Assembly (NCBI GenBank): GCA_030220185.1 | Contig: JASPKZ010009890.1 | Location: 99,411-163,410, forward strand | Length of the DNA: 64,000 nucleotides | Direction of reading: 5' to 3' | Source of the DNA: Diploptera punctata | Lineage: Eukaryota; Arthropoda; Insecta; Blattodea; Blaberidae | Shown: positions 1-15,300 of the stretch, in pieces | Position numbering within the stretch: position 1 is the stretch's first letter | Layout of the letters: each line of letters starts with the position of its first letter | Notes under the pieces: generated by a model | The model's database searches: none | Seen by the model: the letters and a program-made list of their open reading frames with translations, nothing else | What the model was told of the DNA's origin: nothing | Position numbers and translations under genes: made by a program

Positions 1-183
1 TTTCTCTTCAAATATAATTTATCCTTCAATGAGAAGTGTTAAATTAATAATAAAATCGTCGTCCTCATTTGTTTGCATTCCTTCCAGGCTCCTATTCTTT
101 ACTTTTAATCTTACAAGGTTTGTAATAAAAAATGAATTTTTAAAATTAAGTAAATTTACTTACTTTTTATGTGTTTTCTTTAG
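1..183. other. Lig4 intron end
   Basis: Intronic sequence ending in the acceptor TTTCTTTAG at 175-183. Positions 1-55 match the tail that follows the tRNA-like repeat at 2970-3025, so a fragment of that repeat enters from the left edge. Confidence 0.6.
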
Positions 184-305
184 TATACAGATGGATTAAT
201 GGATCACATGGATCTCATTATTATGGGTGGATTTTGGAGAAGGACGTCGCAAAGGACACATTAGCCATTTTCTACTTGGAGCAGCAGTTCCTCCTAAAAG
301 AGAAG
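184..305 (+). CDS. Lig4: Lig4 exon a: end of catalytic core
   Basis: Follows acceptor TTTAG; donor GTATTT at 306. Reads YTDGLMDHMDLIIMGGFW, then GEGRRKGHISHFLLGAA in another frame, matching the LIG4 segment after the nucleotidyltransferase domain (GLMDELD.LIVGGYWG in human). The frame changes at 232-238: TTTTGGAGAAGG stands where TTT TGG GGA GAA GG is expected, a loss of two G from a run of four. As written, frame 1 would hit a stop at 262-264. Confidence 0.88.
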
Positions 306-3300
306 GTATTTGATATCTTTATAAATGAATATATCTGAGGTATGCAAGTTTTAAAGAGCCAAGTCTGTTGTTACCAGTACAGGGTGTCACAAGATTAGTA
401 TGATTCAACCTTAATTTAAATTTTCTTAATTGTGTTTCCACCACTTCTCATATCGAGTAGCTATTCATTCATCCTCATAAGGCTGAGTGACCATGTTGCA
501 CATGCTATATACAATATATAGCCAGGATTCCTGGGATACCAGTCAAACATGCTAATTGCTAAAATACAGAAATAGTCATTTAATATCATTCCTTAATCTA
601 AAATAAAGGTAAAGTTATCATGTGTTTATAGGTTATGAAAACATGAACATAAGGATTTGTTTCGATCCTGGTGGACTAGTAATTACCATGCTTGCCTTTG
701 GTTCCCAGGTTCAAACCCAGCTAGGTTTCTTCGGAAGGGAACTAAAGTTATGGATTTCTTGTTGTATGAAGGTTTCCAGATACTGGCAAAGTTTGAGAGA
801 TAATCTAAAACTTATCATTACATCTTCTCAAAGTACTCTCCTCAACCACTATACACCTGGCCATCCTTCGGAACCAAGACTGGAAGCACTGATGCCAGTC
901 AATGTCCTCAATGATATTAAGCTCCTCTCTATATCCAATGACAGCATCTTCCAGGCTTGCAAACCGCTTTCCACGCAGTCGGTTTTTCAAGGAGGGGAAC
1001 AGGAAGAAGTCGCAAGGTGTTACGTCAGGACTGTAGGGAGGATGAGTCATAAGTTTCACAGGAGTACTCTCCAGAAAATTAATTGTGACATTGGCTGTGT
1101 GGGCAGAGGCATTGTTATGGTGCAGTTTGATGCCCCTAAGTCCAGTTCTCGGTCTCTTTTCACACACTTTTTGAAAAACTTCCAGGAGACAAACTGTCAT
1201 ATACCACTCAGCACTAACTCTCCTACGACCTTCAAGAGGAATTGTTGCCACATGACCACTATCGGAGAAGAATGTCTCTACCATTTTTTTCCCTACACTC
1301 CTAGCCCTCTTCGACCTTGGTCGGAGGTGTGTCATCTGGAAATACCCAGATTGATGACTGTCGCTTTGTTTCTTTCTTGGTTCATACTGGTATATGCATG
1401 TTTCGTCATCGTTTACAATCCCAGGAACATGGCGAGAGTTCCTGTTATCTTATCTTTGCAGCATTTCATGGCACCATTCCACACGAGCTACCTTTTCCCT
1501 TCCATTAAATTATAGGGCACCCTGCGAGAAGAAATTTTCCTCCCTTTAAAAAATCATGCAAAATGTTTTAATACTTCCCAAGCCTATACCAAGGGTTGCC
1601 TCAATATCCTTGTATGTTACTTGTGGATCTTCTTGCACCATTTTCTCCACAGTGGTGATGTTTTCCTTGGTAACTGCCGTTGAGGGTCTTTCGCTTCTCT
1701 CTTCGTCTTTGAGGGAAGTTCGACTTCTCTTAAATTCTGCGAACCAACTGAAAACTGTTGTACAGGAGGGAGCAAGGTCCCCGAAAGCCTACCTAAGTTC
1801 TCAAGACTGTTCCTGATGTAACCTGAATTTAAAATCATAATAAATCATGGAACGAAAATGTTCATGTTGCAGTTCCATTGCGAGACACTGAGTTACTGTT
1901 ATCCTGCTTTGTTTCAACCCCAACTGTTAAGGGAGGAAATTATGTGTAAATACAGTTAAAAGTATGGGCTATTGCATGGTATATCCAGCTTAATCTTGTC
2001 TCAAACAGATTACTGGAATCCGGAAACTTTCTGAGTGACCCTCGTAGATATATGGCATGTAATAGAATCTCAAGTCTGAAAAGAAGAGACCTCTAAACAA
2101 AATTTGTCAGGCCTTTCATGTCCTGATTTGAATTTTGGTATTAATGACCTTTGTCTGTTAAGAGCATCATTGAATAAAATACTACTACTACTACAGAGAT
2201 TTACAATTCTAAGCCAAAGGCAAGAGAGGGTGAGAATTATCTCAGATGCTATGGCAGACTTTACCCAGGAATGTTTCCAGTTTTTATTTTGTAGGACATT
2301 GAATGTCCCCTATGTCCAGTCAGAACACAGAGTAAAAAAAAATCTCTGCTGAGCTATCTAGCTCATCACAATGTAAAATAAAACATAATTGTATTATTTA
2401 AAATTAATGAAATTATTTTCAGTCTGATCATCTTACCTCAATATTAATGTTGATTTGTTCTTGGACATGTTTCAAAACAATTCTGTTTTATCATCAGCTT
2501 TTCCAGACTCAACATTAATATTGAGGTAAGATGATCAGACTGAAAATAATTTAATTAAAATAACCTCAAAATATCATTTCCTAAAATTCAATAATAATTG
2601 TATTATATTTGAAGAGAAAAATTTTCACCCAGACCGAGACTCGAACCCGGGACCTTTGGCTTTCTACCATCTGAGCTATCGGGGCGAGTTCCGATCTAGA
2701 CACAAATTTTTCTCTTATGTACATTGTAATTCTCAGCACCAAATGCTATGAAGCCTTTGCTTCTATCTTTGCAAATGGCAGCTTTTTAGTTAAGAGAGAC
2801 ATTTGTCAGGAATTTTAACACAACTTTATAAAGCCAGTAGGGCTTCAATTGAAGTATATAAGAGAAAAATTTGCATCTAGATCGGAACTCGTCCCGATAG
2901 CTCAGATGGTAGAGCATTGGACTAGAAAGCCAAAGGTCCCGGGTTCGAATCTCGGTCTGGGCAAAAAAAAATTTTCTCTTCAAATATAATTTATCCTTCA
3001 GTGAGAAGTGTTAAATTAATAATAAAAACATCACATAATTATATATTATGAAAATACAATAGGAAACAAATTTATGAGGTTTTACTTAATAAATTTATTA
3101 CATAACTATATCATTGAAAGTTTGAGATACATATTTATTGTAAATTAGTTAAAATTCTATGAATCACTTTGATTTTACATAAAAAAATTAAATTATGTTT
3201 TGCCATAAATACAGTAATTCATTCACTCTTCTTCAAACACCAATGCAGATTTTAATTTCTGAAAGCCTTTTTAATAATTTATGCATCTTCCAATTCTTGA

Positions 3301-6300
3301 TTGGTTATTTTTCTTTGTTATGACCATTATTCAGTCATACATATTTGCTGTTCTTATAATGTTATATAAACTCATGAAACGAAGAAACAAATAAAGGAAT
3401 AAAATTAGATAAAACACACTACTTGAAAACATTATTATATGCTGATGACCAGGTAATAATAGCAAATACAGAAGACGAACTTCAAAGGAATATTTTTAAA
3501 CTACATAATATATGTGAACAATATAATCTCAAAATATCCATAGAAAAAACTAAGGTAATGGCATTCCAAGGAAAAAATCAAATCAGATCGAAAATAGTAA
3601 TAGGAAACAAAATCATAGAACAGGTGAACCATCTCTATTACCTAGGATGTGACATTTCATTTAATTATGATAATGATATAAATAATAAAATAGCAAAATT
3701 CCAGGGAATATGTGGTACGATAAAACGATCACTAAATAACAAAACAACAAGAGAGACCCAATTGAAATTTTATAAAATGTTGGCAGTACCGGTACTGCTC
3801 TATGGATCAGAAGCCTGGATACATAAGAAATAAGATCTAAGTAGGATAACGGCAGCAGAAATGAAATTTCTGAGATCTGTTAAAGGGTGCACTAAGGAAG
3901 ACAGAAATAAGACAGAAACTTGAAATATTTGCAATAACTGATAAAATAGATACATATAGACAAAATGGAAGCAACACATAGACAGAATGAATGAAGATAG
4001 ATATCCAAAACAAATAACAAAATATAAACCTAAAGGCACCCGAGATATGGGCAGACCTAGAAAGAGATGGGCTGAAGTCGGAACGGGTCAACAGACCTAA
4101 TCCATGAATGCAGATGATGATGATGATGAAACTCATGAAGGAGAAGAAGGAATTTGTATTGGATTAATTGATAACATTCACAATATATTTATTGATATTG
4201 ATATTTTTAATTAAAAACCTGTTGTGAAATCAGAATATATCTGACCATTCAACACTACACAAAAACTATCTGCAATATGCTATGAAGAGATAATGGAGAG
4301 CATAAGATATTTTTTCATGTGGGTTGTGATTGACGAAACAACTGTTTCTAAAGAGACGTAATGTAGCAAATCTTGTGGTAGAAAAGTTGCAACCTGACAG
4401 TGCTTCCAAACCTTTTTTTAACCAACTGCAAAGGTGGACCGTACAAATCATTCACTATTGCAAGATTTGTGAGTGATGGCCTAAAAGTGTTGTGACCTAC
4501 CAGAATTCAAAAAGAGAAAGTGTTAGTGTTGTATTCTGATGCAGCACCATACATGCTTAAAGCTGCAACTTCTCTGAAGGATATTAAACAATGGTGTACA
4601 GACAAAAGTCTGCACGAAGTTTGGTATCAAGTGGAGTGTGTAACAGAATTACATTTTGGAAAGATGTGCTTATGCACTTCAAGCAACTCCAACTCTGTCC
4701 TCAGGTAGCAGTCGAGAGATTACTCTCATCGCACTTCCTCAGCTGAAGAGGCGAATTAAAGCCGAAACAGAGAATCAACACAAGATTGTTCACAAACACA
4801 GTTCCAAAGAATGTGTTTGCTTTGACCAAAAGCATTCCAGACAAACCTTCGCAACATGACCGAAGCGTTTGACAAAGCTTGAACTTTGAGCCTTCTTCGC
4901 CGGTTTTTGTGCATGTGGCACCTGTTTGCAAGTCAATCTAGCAAAATGGGATGAATTGAATGCCCAGTTGTGTAATTCCTGTTTTCAATCTATTCGATTC
5001 TCATCAGCGTGGTGAACAAGCCATGGAAGAAGGAAATTTAATGTTTTAAAATAATTTTCCCATTCATTCATAAGTATTGTTTGTACATTTGTTTGTCCGC
5101 TTCTTTTATTTCTCTATTTTTTTTTAATTCTCCAAGATTCAATATTTCACTTTCCTCCAGTACATGTTTGAATTTTTAAACAATTTTGTTCCTAGCTCTG
5201 ATTTTTAGTGTCCATAATTTTCTTTCTAACTCTTGCTTGAGCTTCTTTATATTAGATTTTGTCTTTCAGATCTTTGGTATTCAGATACATTAAATATTTT
5301 TCTTTTTTGTTTGCTATTTCTTTTGCTAAGTCCTCATTCCAAAAATATTTGAATTTATTTACTTCTCTATTTGCTTCTCCTAAAGCTTCTTTTGCTGCCT
5401 GATGAATACTTTTTATTATATAGTGTTATTCTTCCTGAGCATTGTCAAATTTAGGGATTAGTAACTGATCATCTAACCTTTTCTTATACAGAAATTATGT
5501 GCTCTCATTCTCCAAACTGCCCAGGTTATATAGATAGTAAAGATCTTATGGTGAAATTAAATATTTCTTACCTCTTCTCATATAAATCTTCTAAGTAGAT
5601 CGCGATTTCAAGACCATAACGGTCTCATCTTCAGTACAATCTTGGCGACTGATGTACTCTTCTTCCGATCGACATAACATCAGTTGCCAAGATTGTACTG
5701 GTCTCGAAATCGCGATCCACTTAGAAGATTTATATGAGGAGAGGTAAGAAACATTTAATTTCACCATAAATTAAACCTCATAGTGATTAATTCCTATAAA
5801 AGTTTAAAAAAAAATAAAGATCTTGTTGTTAAATTGTGATGAACCAATAAATTTTGAAAATGTATTGATAAATAACTTGGCGAATATGTGTGCAGAATTT
5901 GGAATAGTAATACTCGTGAATGTAGAATTCTTCAGTTCTTTAAACGAATCCAAGGTAAGGCCTGAAATGAAGGAGATATGTGGTCATAACAACAGAGATA
6001 GAATACAAATGACTGCACATATTATGAGCACACTGTAGACTGTCACTTAGATCAGTCAGTACATGTCGCAATAGTCCAGTATTACAAGAATCTGTAAAAG
6101 TATTTGTTTTAATTTCATGGGAAGGAAATTTCTGAATCTATTTATGGTGTAAAGAATTGAGAACACTTTCTTGCAGATATTATTTTCAGGGACTTTCCAG
6201 TCCAAGTGCAGGTCCACGTAAATTCCTAGATAGTTTACTACTGAACTGTAGGGAATGGTTTTTTCATTTAGGAGAATAGTAGGAATATTTTTGTAATTTT

Positions 6301-9300
6301 TAATGAATTCAATTCGTTTGTGGCCTATAATTATATACCTTGTGTCTTGTCAGCATTAAGACCATGTTTCATCACACACTGGGAAATTGAGAGTAAATAA
6401 TTATATTAATTAAAATCTAAGTTACCTTGTGACAACAATGCAATTGTCGGTTCTGATTTCCACCCAATCAGGGTCGATTGATTTTTAAGGATGAACAAAT
6501 TCTGAGAATGGCTTCCTTCGCAAGGAAGCTAAAGCAATGAGTCCCATGTTGTAGATGTAAACCATATAAAAGAACTTCAAGTCCAAAATAAGAGGCCTCT
6601 GAACAAAACTTTTGGCCCTTTTTACCCAGCTTTGAAAAGAGATGCTTATGACTTAAGCTGGTAAGCGGGGTCATTAAATAAAAATGCTTAACTAACTGTG
6701 TGATTTCTAATGATAGTTCTGATTGATATATATATATATATATATATTGTGACGTCTAAGGCATAATAAATTATAATCTTATTTAGTATCATCATCATCA
6801 ACTTGGTCCACCACTGTGGTCTCGAGGTAGTGTAGTGTCTGCCTTGTCACGCAGCAGGCCTGGGTTCAATCCCCAGTCGGGACAGGCTCCTGGGTGAGGT
6901 TTTTTTGGGGTTTTTCCTCACCTGTAAGACAAATGTCAGGAAGCTTAGGTCCCTGAAAATCATCCTTATCATTATCATCATCATTTTTCACCGGTGTGGA
7001 AAGCAACGGGAAGCTACCACATCTATAATTCCCTAGTAAAGCTGCAAAGCATAGCATCAAAATGCTATGATTGCAGTGAAGAACCTGCCCTCGTGCAGAA
7101 TTACTATGGATGGATCATCAACTTCACAGATTAGGTCTTTGCCTATTCTGATCTCACATCTGTTCAGCACAGCACTTTCTTGGTCTTCCTATCGATCTTT
7201 GTCCTGCAGGATTATACATCAGTGCCATCTTTGATATCCTATCTTCTGTCATTCTTTGCAGATGTTCTATCCAATTGTTCCTGTGTTTTTCTATTTGTTG
7301 AAGAAGTAGTTATACGTTTAGTTCCTCTCTAATATTCTCATTTCTAAAATGTTCTTCTCTTGTACAACCTTTCCCAGCCCATAGGAATCTCATTTCCGCT
7401 GCCTGAATTTTACTTTCTTCTTTTTCCTTTAGGACCCAGGCCTCACTTCCATTCATCGCCACTGGTAGTGCCATTGTTGAGTAAAATCTTACTTTGTTTC
7501 TCAATGTTCGTCTAATTGTTCCACAAATATGTTGAAATTTCTGCATTTTCTTATTTATATCTTGTTCTTCTTCATCTTATTTAGTGTATACTTTTTTTAC
7601 GCTACTTGTGTAAATAATTGTTAAGAGGTGACACTATAGTGCATTGTTAAGAAATTGTAGCTTTTTAAGAATTTAGCAGAAGTATGCCCCTCACCTATAA
7701 TAACTTAAAATTGTTATGATTGTCCCCAATACATGTCCATGTGAGAAAACAAAAAAATATAAGGTGAGGTGAATATTTCCAGTTCACTATCTGTATTATA
7801 TTAATAATATTTAAGCGACTTTATTGGATACATAATTACATTTTTGTGTAGGTGGAGAACCTAATGAATTTCATTCAATTGGTCGGGTGGGATCTGGTTA
7901 TACAATGGATGAACTCTCAGATCTTCTTCAGAAATTGTCTCCACACTGGCAACAAGTGCAGTCTGGTCGTTGTCCACCCGGACTTTTCTGGACAAAGGAG
8001 AAACCTGATGTTTGGATTGCTCCACAGAATTCATATATTCTTGAGGTATATTAATGAATTTAGAAAATAAGATTGTAAAAATGATTCATCACAATGGATT
8101 GATTTACAGACTTCATTTTAAATCCTAATAATTAATATTTCCTTTAAAGTGAAACATCCTATATTACTGATGTTAAAATAATGCTTTTTAAGTGCAGCAA
8201 GTTCACCCAAACCAACTACCAAAAGGAAACTTATTATACCAACCTAAAGGATTCAGAAGCAGAGGAATATCAAAACAATGGAGAGCCTTATATTTGAAAA
8301 GAAAAATATACGCCTAGACCAGGGTTTGAACCCAGGACCTTCATTGACATAGAGAGTCAGAGGTCCTGGGTTCAAACCCCGGTCTAGGCGTATATTTTTC
8401 TTTTCAAATATAATTTGTCCATCATTAAGATGTTTAAAAACGAATAATATTAACGTCCCACGCCGTAGCCGAGCGGTTAAGGTAGGAAGCCTTGGCGCAG
8501 AGCTACGGGACTTGTGCTGATTCGAGTCTCCATGGGGGAAGAAATTTTTCTCATCGTATTTCGGCCAGTATGGGACCGGTGCCCACCCAGCATCATGAGG
8601 CAATTGGGTAGCTACAATAAGTAGCGGCTCCAGGTTGTGGAACCAGCTATAACGGCTGGGGGACTCGAGATGCTAACCACATGTCACCCCTACACTGGCT
8701 GTTGATCATCTACCTCTGTGATTGACACATGTGGATGTGAAGGGCCAGCAGCCGGCTGGTAAAAGGGCAACCGCTGAAAAGTGGAAAGACCCTCAATCGG
8801 AATCGGAATAATATTAACAATGGGAAGCCTGTTTAGAGCATCTAAAGATTAGTGTCAAGTTCGCAAAAACCTAAACTATCATCATGATGATGAAGTGCGT
8901 GTTTTCTCGTGACTTGCTGAATGGACTTGCTTTGCATTTTCAGGAGTTATTTAACAAATCTTTGTGTGAATTTCTCTTAAAAGTTATTTTTAATTTACTT
9001 TTAAAATTATGTTGGAAAGTAAAACAAACATTTTTTTTCATAATGAAACCACGAATAATAAAATCTGAAGTTAATTTATAGTCAAAGCTTTGATAAACAG
9101 AATTGGTTTTATAATTAAATTAATGTTGGGAAGTAAACATTATGAGGTTAATAAATGAGTTGGAGAAATGAGGTTATATCATTAATAGTGAGCAGAGAAC
9201 ATACTTTTAACAACTCACCTCATAAATTTCAAGTTTTTTTGAGACCACTGGTTTCAGACGACTTCTCATCCTTCTTCAATCATGACACCAAAATTCTTTG

Positions 9301-12300
9301 GCTGTTAATTATTCTATGGTCGTCAACTCTTGTGCTGCCATCTTTAGTTGGATTTATAAATTTCTAAATTAATTTTTTTTCTACTTCAATATTCCAGTAG
9401 AAAAAAAAAATTTCTAAATTTATAAATCCAACTAAAGATGGCAGCACAAGAGTTGACAACCATAGAGTAATTAACAGCCAAAGAATTTCAACAATCGGAG
9501 TCATGACGGAAGAGGGACGAGAAGTCGTCTGAAAACTTTAAATTTATAAGGTGAGTTGTTAAAAATATGTTCTCCGCTCACTATTAAGAATTGGTTTATC
9601 TACCTGCTATGAACACATTTTGTGAAAATATGCACTTCATTATTATTAGTACGAGTATTTTTCATTATTCATATTCCAGATACCATTAATGTAAAATGCA
9701 AGCCCAGAATATATGATAATTTTTAAATTCTCATATTTTTACAGATCAAAGCAACAGAAATAATACCATCTAATTCATTTAAAGTGGATTACACTTTAAG
9801 ATTTCCTCGTGTAGAAACCATACGTTATGATAAGAAGTGGTCTGATTGTATGACACTTGCAGATTTTGAGAATTTAAGAAAGGTAATTGTAATTGTTTTA
9901 TTCTATAATATGTACATTTGTATTTTGTAAAACAGGACTAACCTCATGGACTTGTGGTCAGTGCTTTTGCCTACAGTTCAGGAGCTCCCTGGTTTGATTC
10001 CCAATCAGTTCACAAAAATTTTTCCTTAAAGGTCCTATCGCCTGGAATTTAGGTTAAGGACTATTATCATTTATCACCCATCATATCATAAGGGTGCCTT
10101 CCGGGCACCTGAACCTCAAGAATGAGTTAAAATTCTGTCACTGCCAGGAGAGAATTGCAGGAATGTCATAAGACAACCTAGTGACATTGGACAAAAAAAA
10201 AATGTAGAACAGTGCTGTTGTTGGAAATGTAAATAGAGAGAGGGTTGATGTCATCTTAAAATATATTTGGGACATCTACCATTGCTCTTTATATGCTACA
10301 AGCCAAAAGTTTGTGGGCTCGAGTCGCAATGGGATCAGGATTTTTAAATTGTCCCAGATCTTCTGGCGGCACCATGGTGATGGGGTTGACTCAACTTCTA
10401 ACAAAAATGAGTACCATATGCTTGTTCTTGGGGTAAAGACAGCTGTTACTCAGGACTGACAACCTTACTAACATCTCATGTCGATTGTCTAAAAATGTGG
10501 GAGCTTAACCTCCTACTACCCCAAAGGCCTCTTGAGGCCTGTAGTGGGACCACTTTACCTTTACCATTGCTTTTTTTATCATATTTTATTGTTTTATTTT
10601 TAAAGCTTATGTTGGCTTTTCATCTTGCTACCATGATTTAACAGTCTTAAAAAATAATGGATTTACTTTCATAAATAACAAGTTATCAAAATTGAAAGGA
10701 AGTAACACTATGAGGCATTTATTAAAATATTTTTTTTTTCAAATGCCCCAGGTTTGTCTTTCAACATTCCTGGTTTCTCTCCTGGCATGGCATACTTGTA
10801 ACCCACTTCTGAGGTTGGGGCGCCTGGAAGGCGGGATTACGTTGCCCTGATGATATTATGGGTGATGATGATGATAATGGTGCGCCAGGAGAGTCCCTAA
10901 TCCTAAGCTTAACCTAAGATGAATATGAATGATGATGATTGAGATGGCCATATGATTTCGGGGACCGTTTGGGCCTTAAAGTTTTCCTAACATTTGTCTT
11001 ACAGGTGAGGAAAAACCCCGATAAAAACCTCACCCAGAAGAACTGTCCTGACTGGGGATCGAACCCAGGCCCACTGGGTGACAAGGTAGCACGCTGCCCC
11101 GAGACCACAGCGGTGGACATTTATTAAAAGATTTAATCAAGAATATACAGTCACTTCATATTTTGTTTTCTCATCTGAAGCATGTTATGGCGAAGTTTCT
11201 AGGGTAAAGAATTTAATAGTGAGCTTTGTCTACCCATCACAAGGAGGGAAAATATATACAAGACTTCCAATTGTCAACACAGGAGTCAAATTCTGGTTGA
11301 TAATGATGGAGATATGTCCAGTTGAGAAAACTGGAATTATTTATAATATATATTGTTAGTTTACTTTTATTAATTTGTGTATTAATTGGGGTGTATGTAC
11401 AAATTATAATTTCCTTTTAATAAAGTTTCTACAATTTTTTTTGGAGAATGATTAACATTCTTCTAACTTTTGCTATTGAATAATTTTACTGTTATCGTTA
11501 TGTCATAAAAAGAAATTGGATAAAATTATAATTATAACAGTTTTCCACACAACTCTAAAGCATTGAATAAAATTTTATCTAATCTGTAACTGTGAAGTCT
11601 TAATAACTTTTAGTTGAAATCTGACAAAAATTGTTTAATGAAGCTGCATTTCATAGCATATTAACCCAAATTATACCACTCGTATAAAATATCTTGAATT
11701 CTATTTAGAATTTATATAAGTAAATTGGAAAATATTTTCACATCTCACCTCATCTCATAAAACTCCATGATTTTCACAGGATCGATTTCTGAAGGCTGAG
11801 GATAGAAGGAATGCCTTCAGAAACCATTCCTGTGAAAATCAAGGAGTTTTATGAGGTGACATGTAAAAATATTTTCATATTCATTTATATAAATTGTAAA
11901 TTACCCCATATTGTTACTTCCCATTGTAATTTTTATAGAAAAAATGTATGTACAATTTTATCACTCATATTTTTCTTTTTCTTAAACTAGTTTCAGAACT
12001 ATCTTCTATTCCATTGTCAGTATTTCATGACTGTTGTTTTGTTTTCTTGAAGAGCTGTCTTTTGCTCCCTCTGTTAGTAGACTGAAAAACCTTGAAACCA
12101 AATCATATTCCATGGAAATTTCAAAGTTCATTAATTTTTTTCTTTTTGTTTTTTTAAATGTAGATGTTTTCCCGAGCAGTCAGTTCTTGGGTTTTTCTAT
12201 TTGTTTTAATAATTTAGCCTTCCTTTCAACAAGATGTTTTTCTGACCATGCATGGGCTGCCACTGCAGACTTTTCCACTTCCCCCTTCTTGTCATTCCAG

Positions 12301-15300
12301 AGATGTTCTTTCACTCTAGTTTTCAAATTTCTCTTTGTTTTTTCCTATATTTTTTTCACATTATTCGCATTTAATCTAATAAATCTCTGATTCGTTTTCT
12401 TCTTCTATTTTCTCATTCTTGTTGGATATAATTAATCTAATTAAGCTGAAATTGTTTTTCGGTGCCAATCTTATGTTGAAATTTTTTAAACAATTTTAAA
12501 ACTTATGGTGCTTCAGTGAATGATATGTGAATTTCTTGAATTTTGTTTTCTTCCTTTTCTTTTAGTACTTTGATTAATACATTTTTATCTTTTGAACTTG
12601 TTTATTTTCTTGTGTGTCATTCTTTCTTCAAATCCATTATTTATAGCCACATTGATTATGTGTTCTTTTCCCTTTTCACAATTTTCTCTGTTCGTGGGTA
12701 TGTTCACTAATCTATGTGAACATGCTTCTTTGTGAACTATATGGTTAAAACCTGAAGCTTTTATATAGTTATCTGTGTGTCTTCTTTTTGTATATTCCAA
12801 ATTCTACCTTTTTTCTTCATTCGTTCATAAATTTAGATCTAAAAATGGTATTTCTCTATTAATTTCTGTTTCCATGGTGAACTTTATAGTGTGACTATGA
12901 ATGTTCAATAATTTCTACGTATCATCTATCTGTTTATGGTTAACTGTAGCAATTATGTCATCCACACATCTGCACCAGAACTTGAAAATTAAATGGTGTC
13001 TACTAATTATCTTATGTTCAAATTTCCCCATGAATTGATTAGCTGAAAATAGGGATAAGGAGTTCCCCATCGAAAGACCTGCATTTTGTTTATAGCATGT
13101 CCCATTGTATGTGAAAAACATATTATTATCAATTCATAATTTAGTTAAAGTTTTGTATTCCAATATATTTTCTTTTTCAATCTTATTTTTGTCAAGCCAA
13201 TTTTCTAAACTGTGGAAATTTTGGTGCAAACTACATGACTGATTTGAGTCTCCATGGAGGAAAACACTTTCTCATGGAACTTCAACCTGATGGGGGTGGT
13301 GTTTACCCAGCATCATGAGAAATTTGAGTAACTATACTACATACTGGCTCTAGGTTGAGTGAACCAGCTATAATGGCTCCTGGACCCAACATCCTGATCA
13401 CATGTCACCCCTATACTGATTGAACGATTTTCACCTCTGGAAATTCCCATATGGAAGTGAGGTCAGCCGCTGCCTATTAGGCTAAGACCCTTCTAGGCCC
13501 GTCATGCCATGGAGTTTACATTCTAACTATTGTATCTATATGAGAGAGAAAGAAAGAAAGAAAGAAAGAAAGAATGAATGTGCATATTCTTAGTGAACAT
13601 AAATATATATATATATAATTTATGATACAATTTTCATTCATAGGAAGCTTCTGGGAAGCTGTATTCCAGGCACATAGATGCTAATGAAACTGTAGAAAAA
13701 TCACCAAGAAAAAGACAGAGAGTAACTGCTAAAGCAACCCGTATTCTAGGTGAACAGTTTCGTGGAGCGGACATATCAGATATTAATGCAGTGTCTAATT
13801 TATTAGAGAGCAAAGAGTTTTGTGTTTTAACAGGCTGGAAACAACTATCAAAGCAAGATATTGAGATTAAGATTGTCAGACATGGTGGCACAGTCGTACA
13901 AAACCCAGGTATGTATCTGGTTTAGATATTATGAGTGTGATATGTACTACTCACCTCATATTTGAAAGTTAGAAAGAATTGACCCCTCAGGGGTCCTCAT
14001 CTAGGGGATATGTGGATGGCGACCACATGGTGCCCAAGCTGTGCAAAACATTTCTTCCACTTACTTGTGTTTTGCACTCTTTTAACTTTACTATCTAACC
14101 TCTCTTGGTTAACTCTTGTTTTTTTGACGCCAACGCTATTAGGGCATCCGAGGGCTAGGGAGTCTTTCCTTTCTTCCATTTCTTCTTTCCTTTATTTTCT
14201 TTTCTTCTCCAGAAAAGCCTGACCAGAGGCTATAAGATGGCAGCCCCATCACTGGTCTTGCCTTCCTTTGGCCAGCAACCAATCGAAGGGACTATTATTA
14301 TGCTTTCAAGTCTTATACGAGAATTTCCCTCAAACGCTGGAGGGAAAATTTTCTATAGGATCGTAACAGGCCTTGGCCTAATACTTGGAAGGAAGAAGAA
14401 GAATTGACATTGATGTCTAAGGTATCGAAACTTAAGTCTTAAAAAAAGCTATAAATACGAGGTGAGTAATATATATATTACTCATATCTAAAATAAACCT
14501 CATAGTGTTACATCCATTCTTGGATCGGATAAAAAGTAAAGATATAAGAACAGAGTTAAATATATATCCATGGAATGATAAAATCAAAGAATATAGAGAA
14601 AAATTATTTAGACATGTAGAAATAATGAATGAAACAAGATTACCAAAAGTAGCATTTAACTACAAGCCAAGAGGTTCAAGGAATGTAGGAAGGCCAGTGA
14701 AAAGATGGTACAACTGTGAGGCGAAACAGGCAATTTGCCTAGCCCATGAAGTGAAGAAGAAGAAGAAGTGTTACATCCATGAAGTATCAGTTTATCAATT
14801 TTTATTTATAATCATGTAGGGTCCCATGCCGAAGACACAATTCTTGGATGAAATTTTTTGGATAAGATTCTACTTCACCAAACAAAACACCAAGAGTGAA
14901 TTCGGTAACAAGATTGTGTCACCCAAAAAATGTCACCACAAGAATTATTTAGTTTCTAGAGAACCAGGAATTGAGTAATCATGTTTTGAACTACAGTAGT
15001 TTGTATACGAGTCATAATATATATCTTACTGAGTCTTCTTCAAAATGAATTATGAAAATACAATAGGAAGTAACATATAGGAAGTAACATTATGATGTTC
15101 TACTTAATATGAGATAAGATGACAGCAGACCAAACTTAATTATTGAAAATGAATACCTGTATCTTCCCAGAGGGTAAAGTTGGTCAGACTTATAACTTTA
15201 CCTCTTTAAGAATATGTGCATTCTTGCATTTATGACCCCTTCGGCCTTCATGGTCTGATACTGGGATCTTTTGTACATTTGGACGATGTTTTGCATCAAC

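Noticed and set aside
622..1515. 297-aa open frame on + strand
   Set aside because: Lies antisense to the mariner transposase on the minus strand; no family resemblance and odd composition.
13634..13891. 85-aa minus frame
   Set aside because: Antisense to Lig4 exon d.
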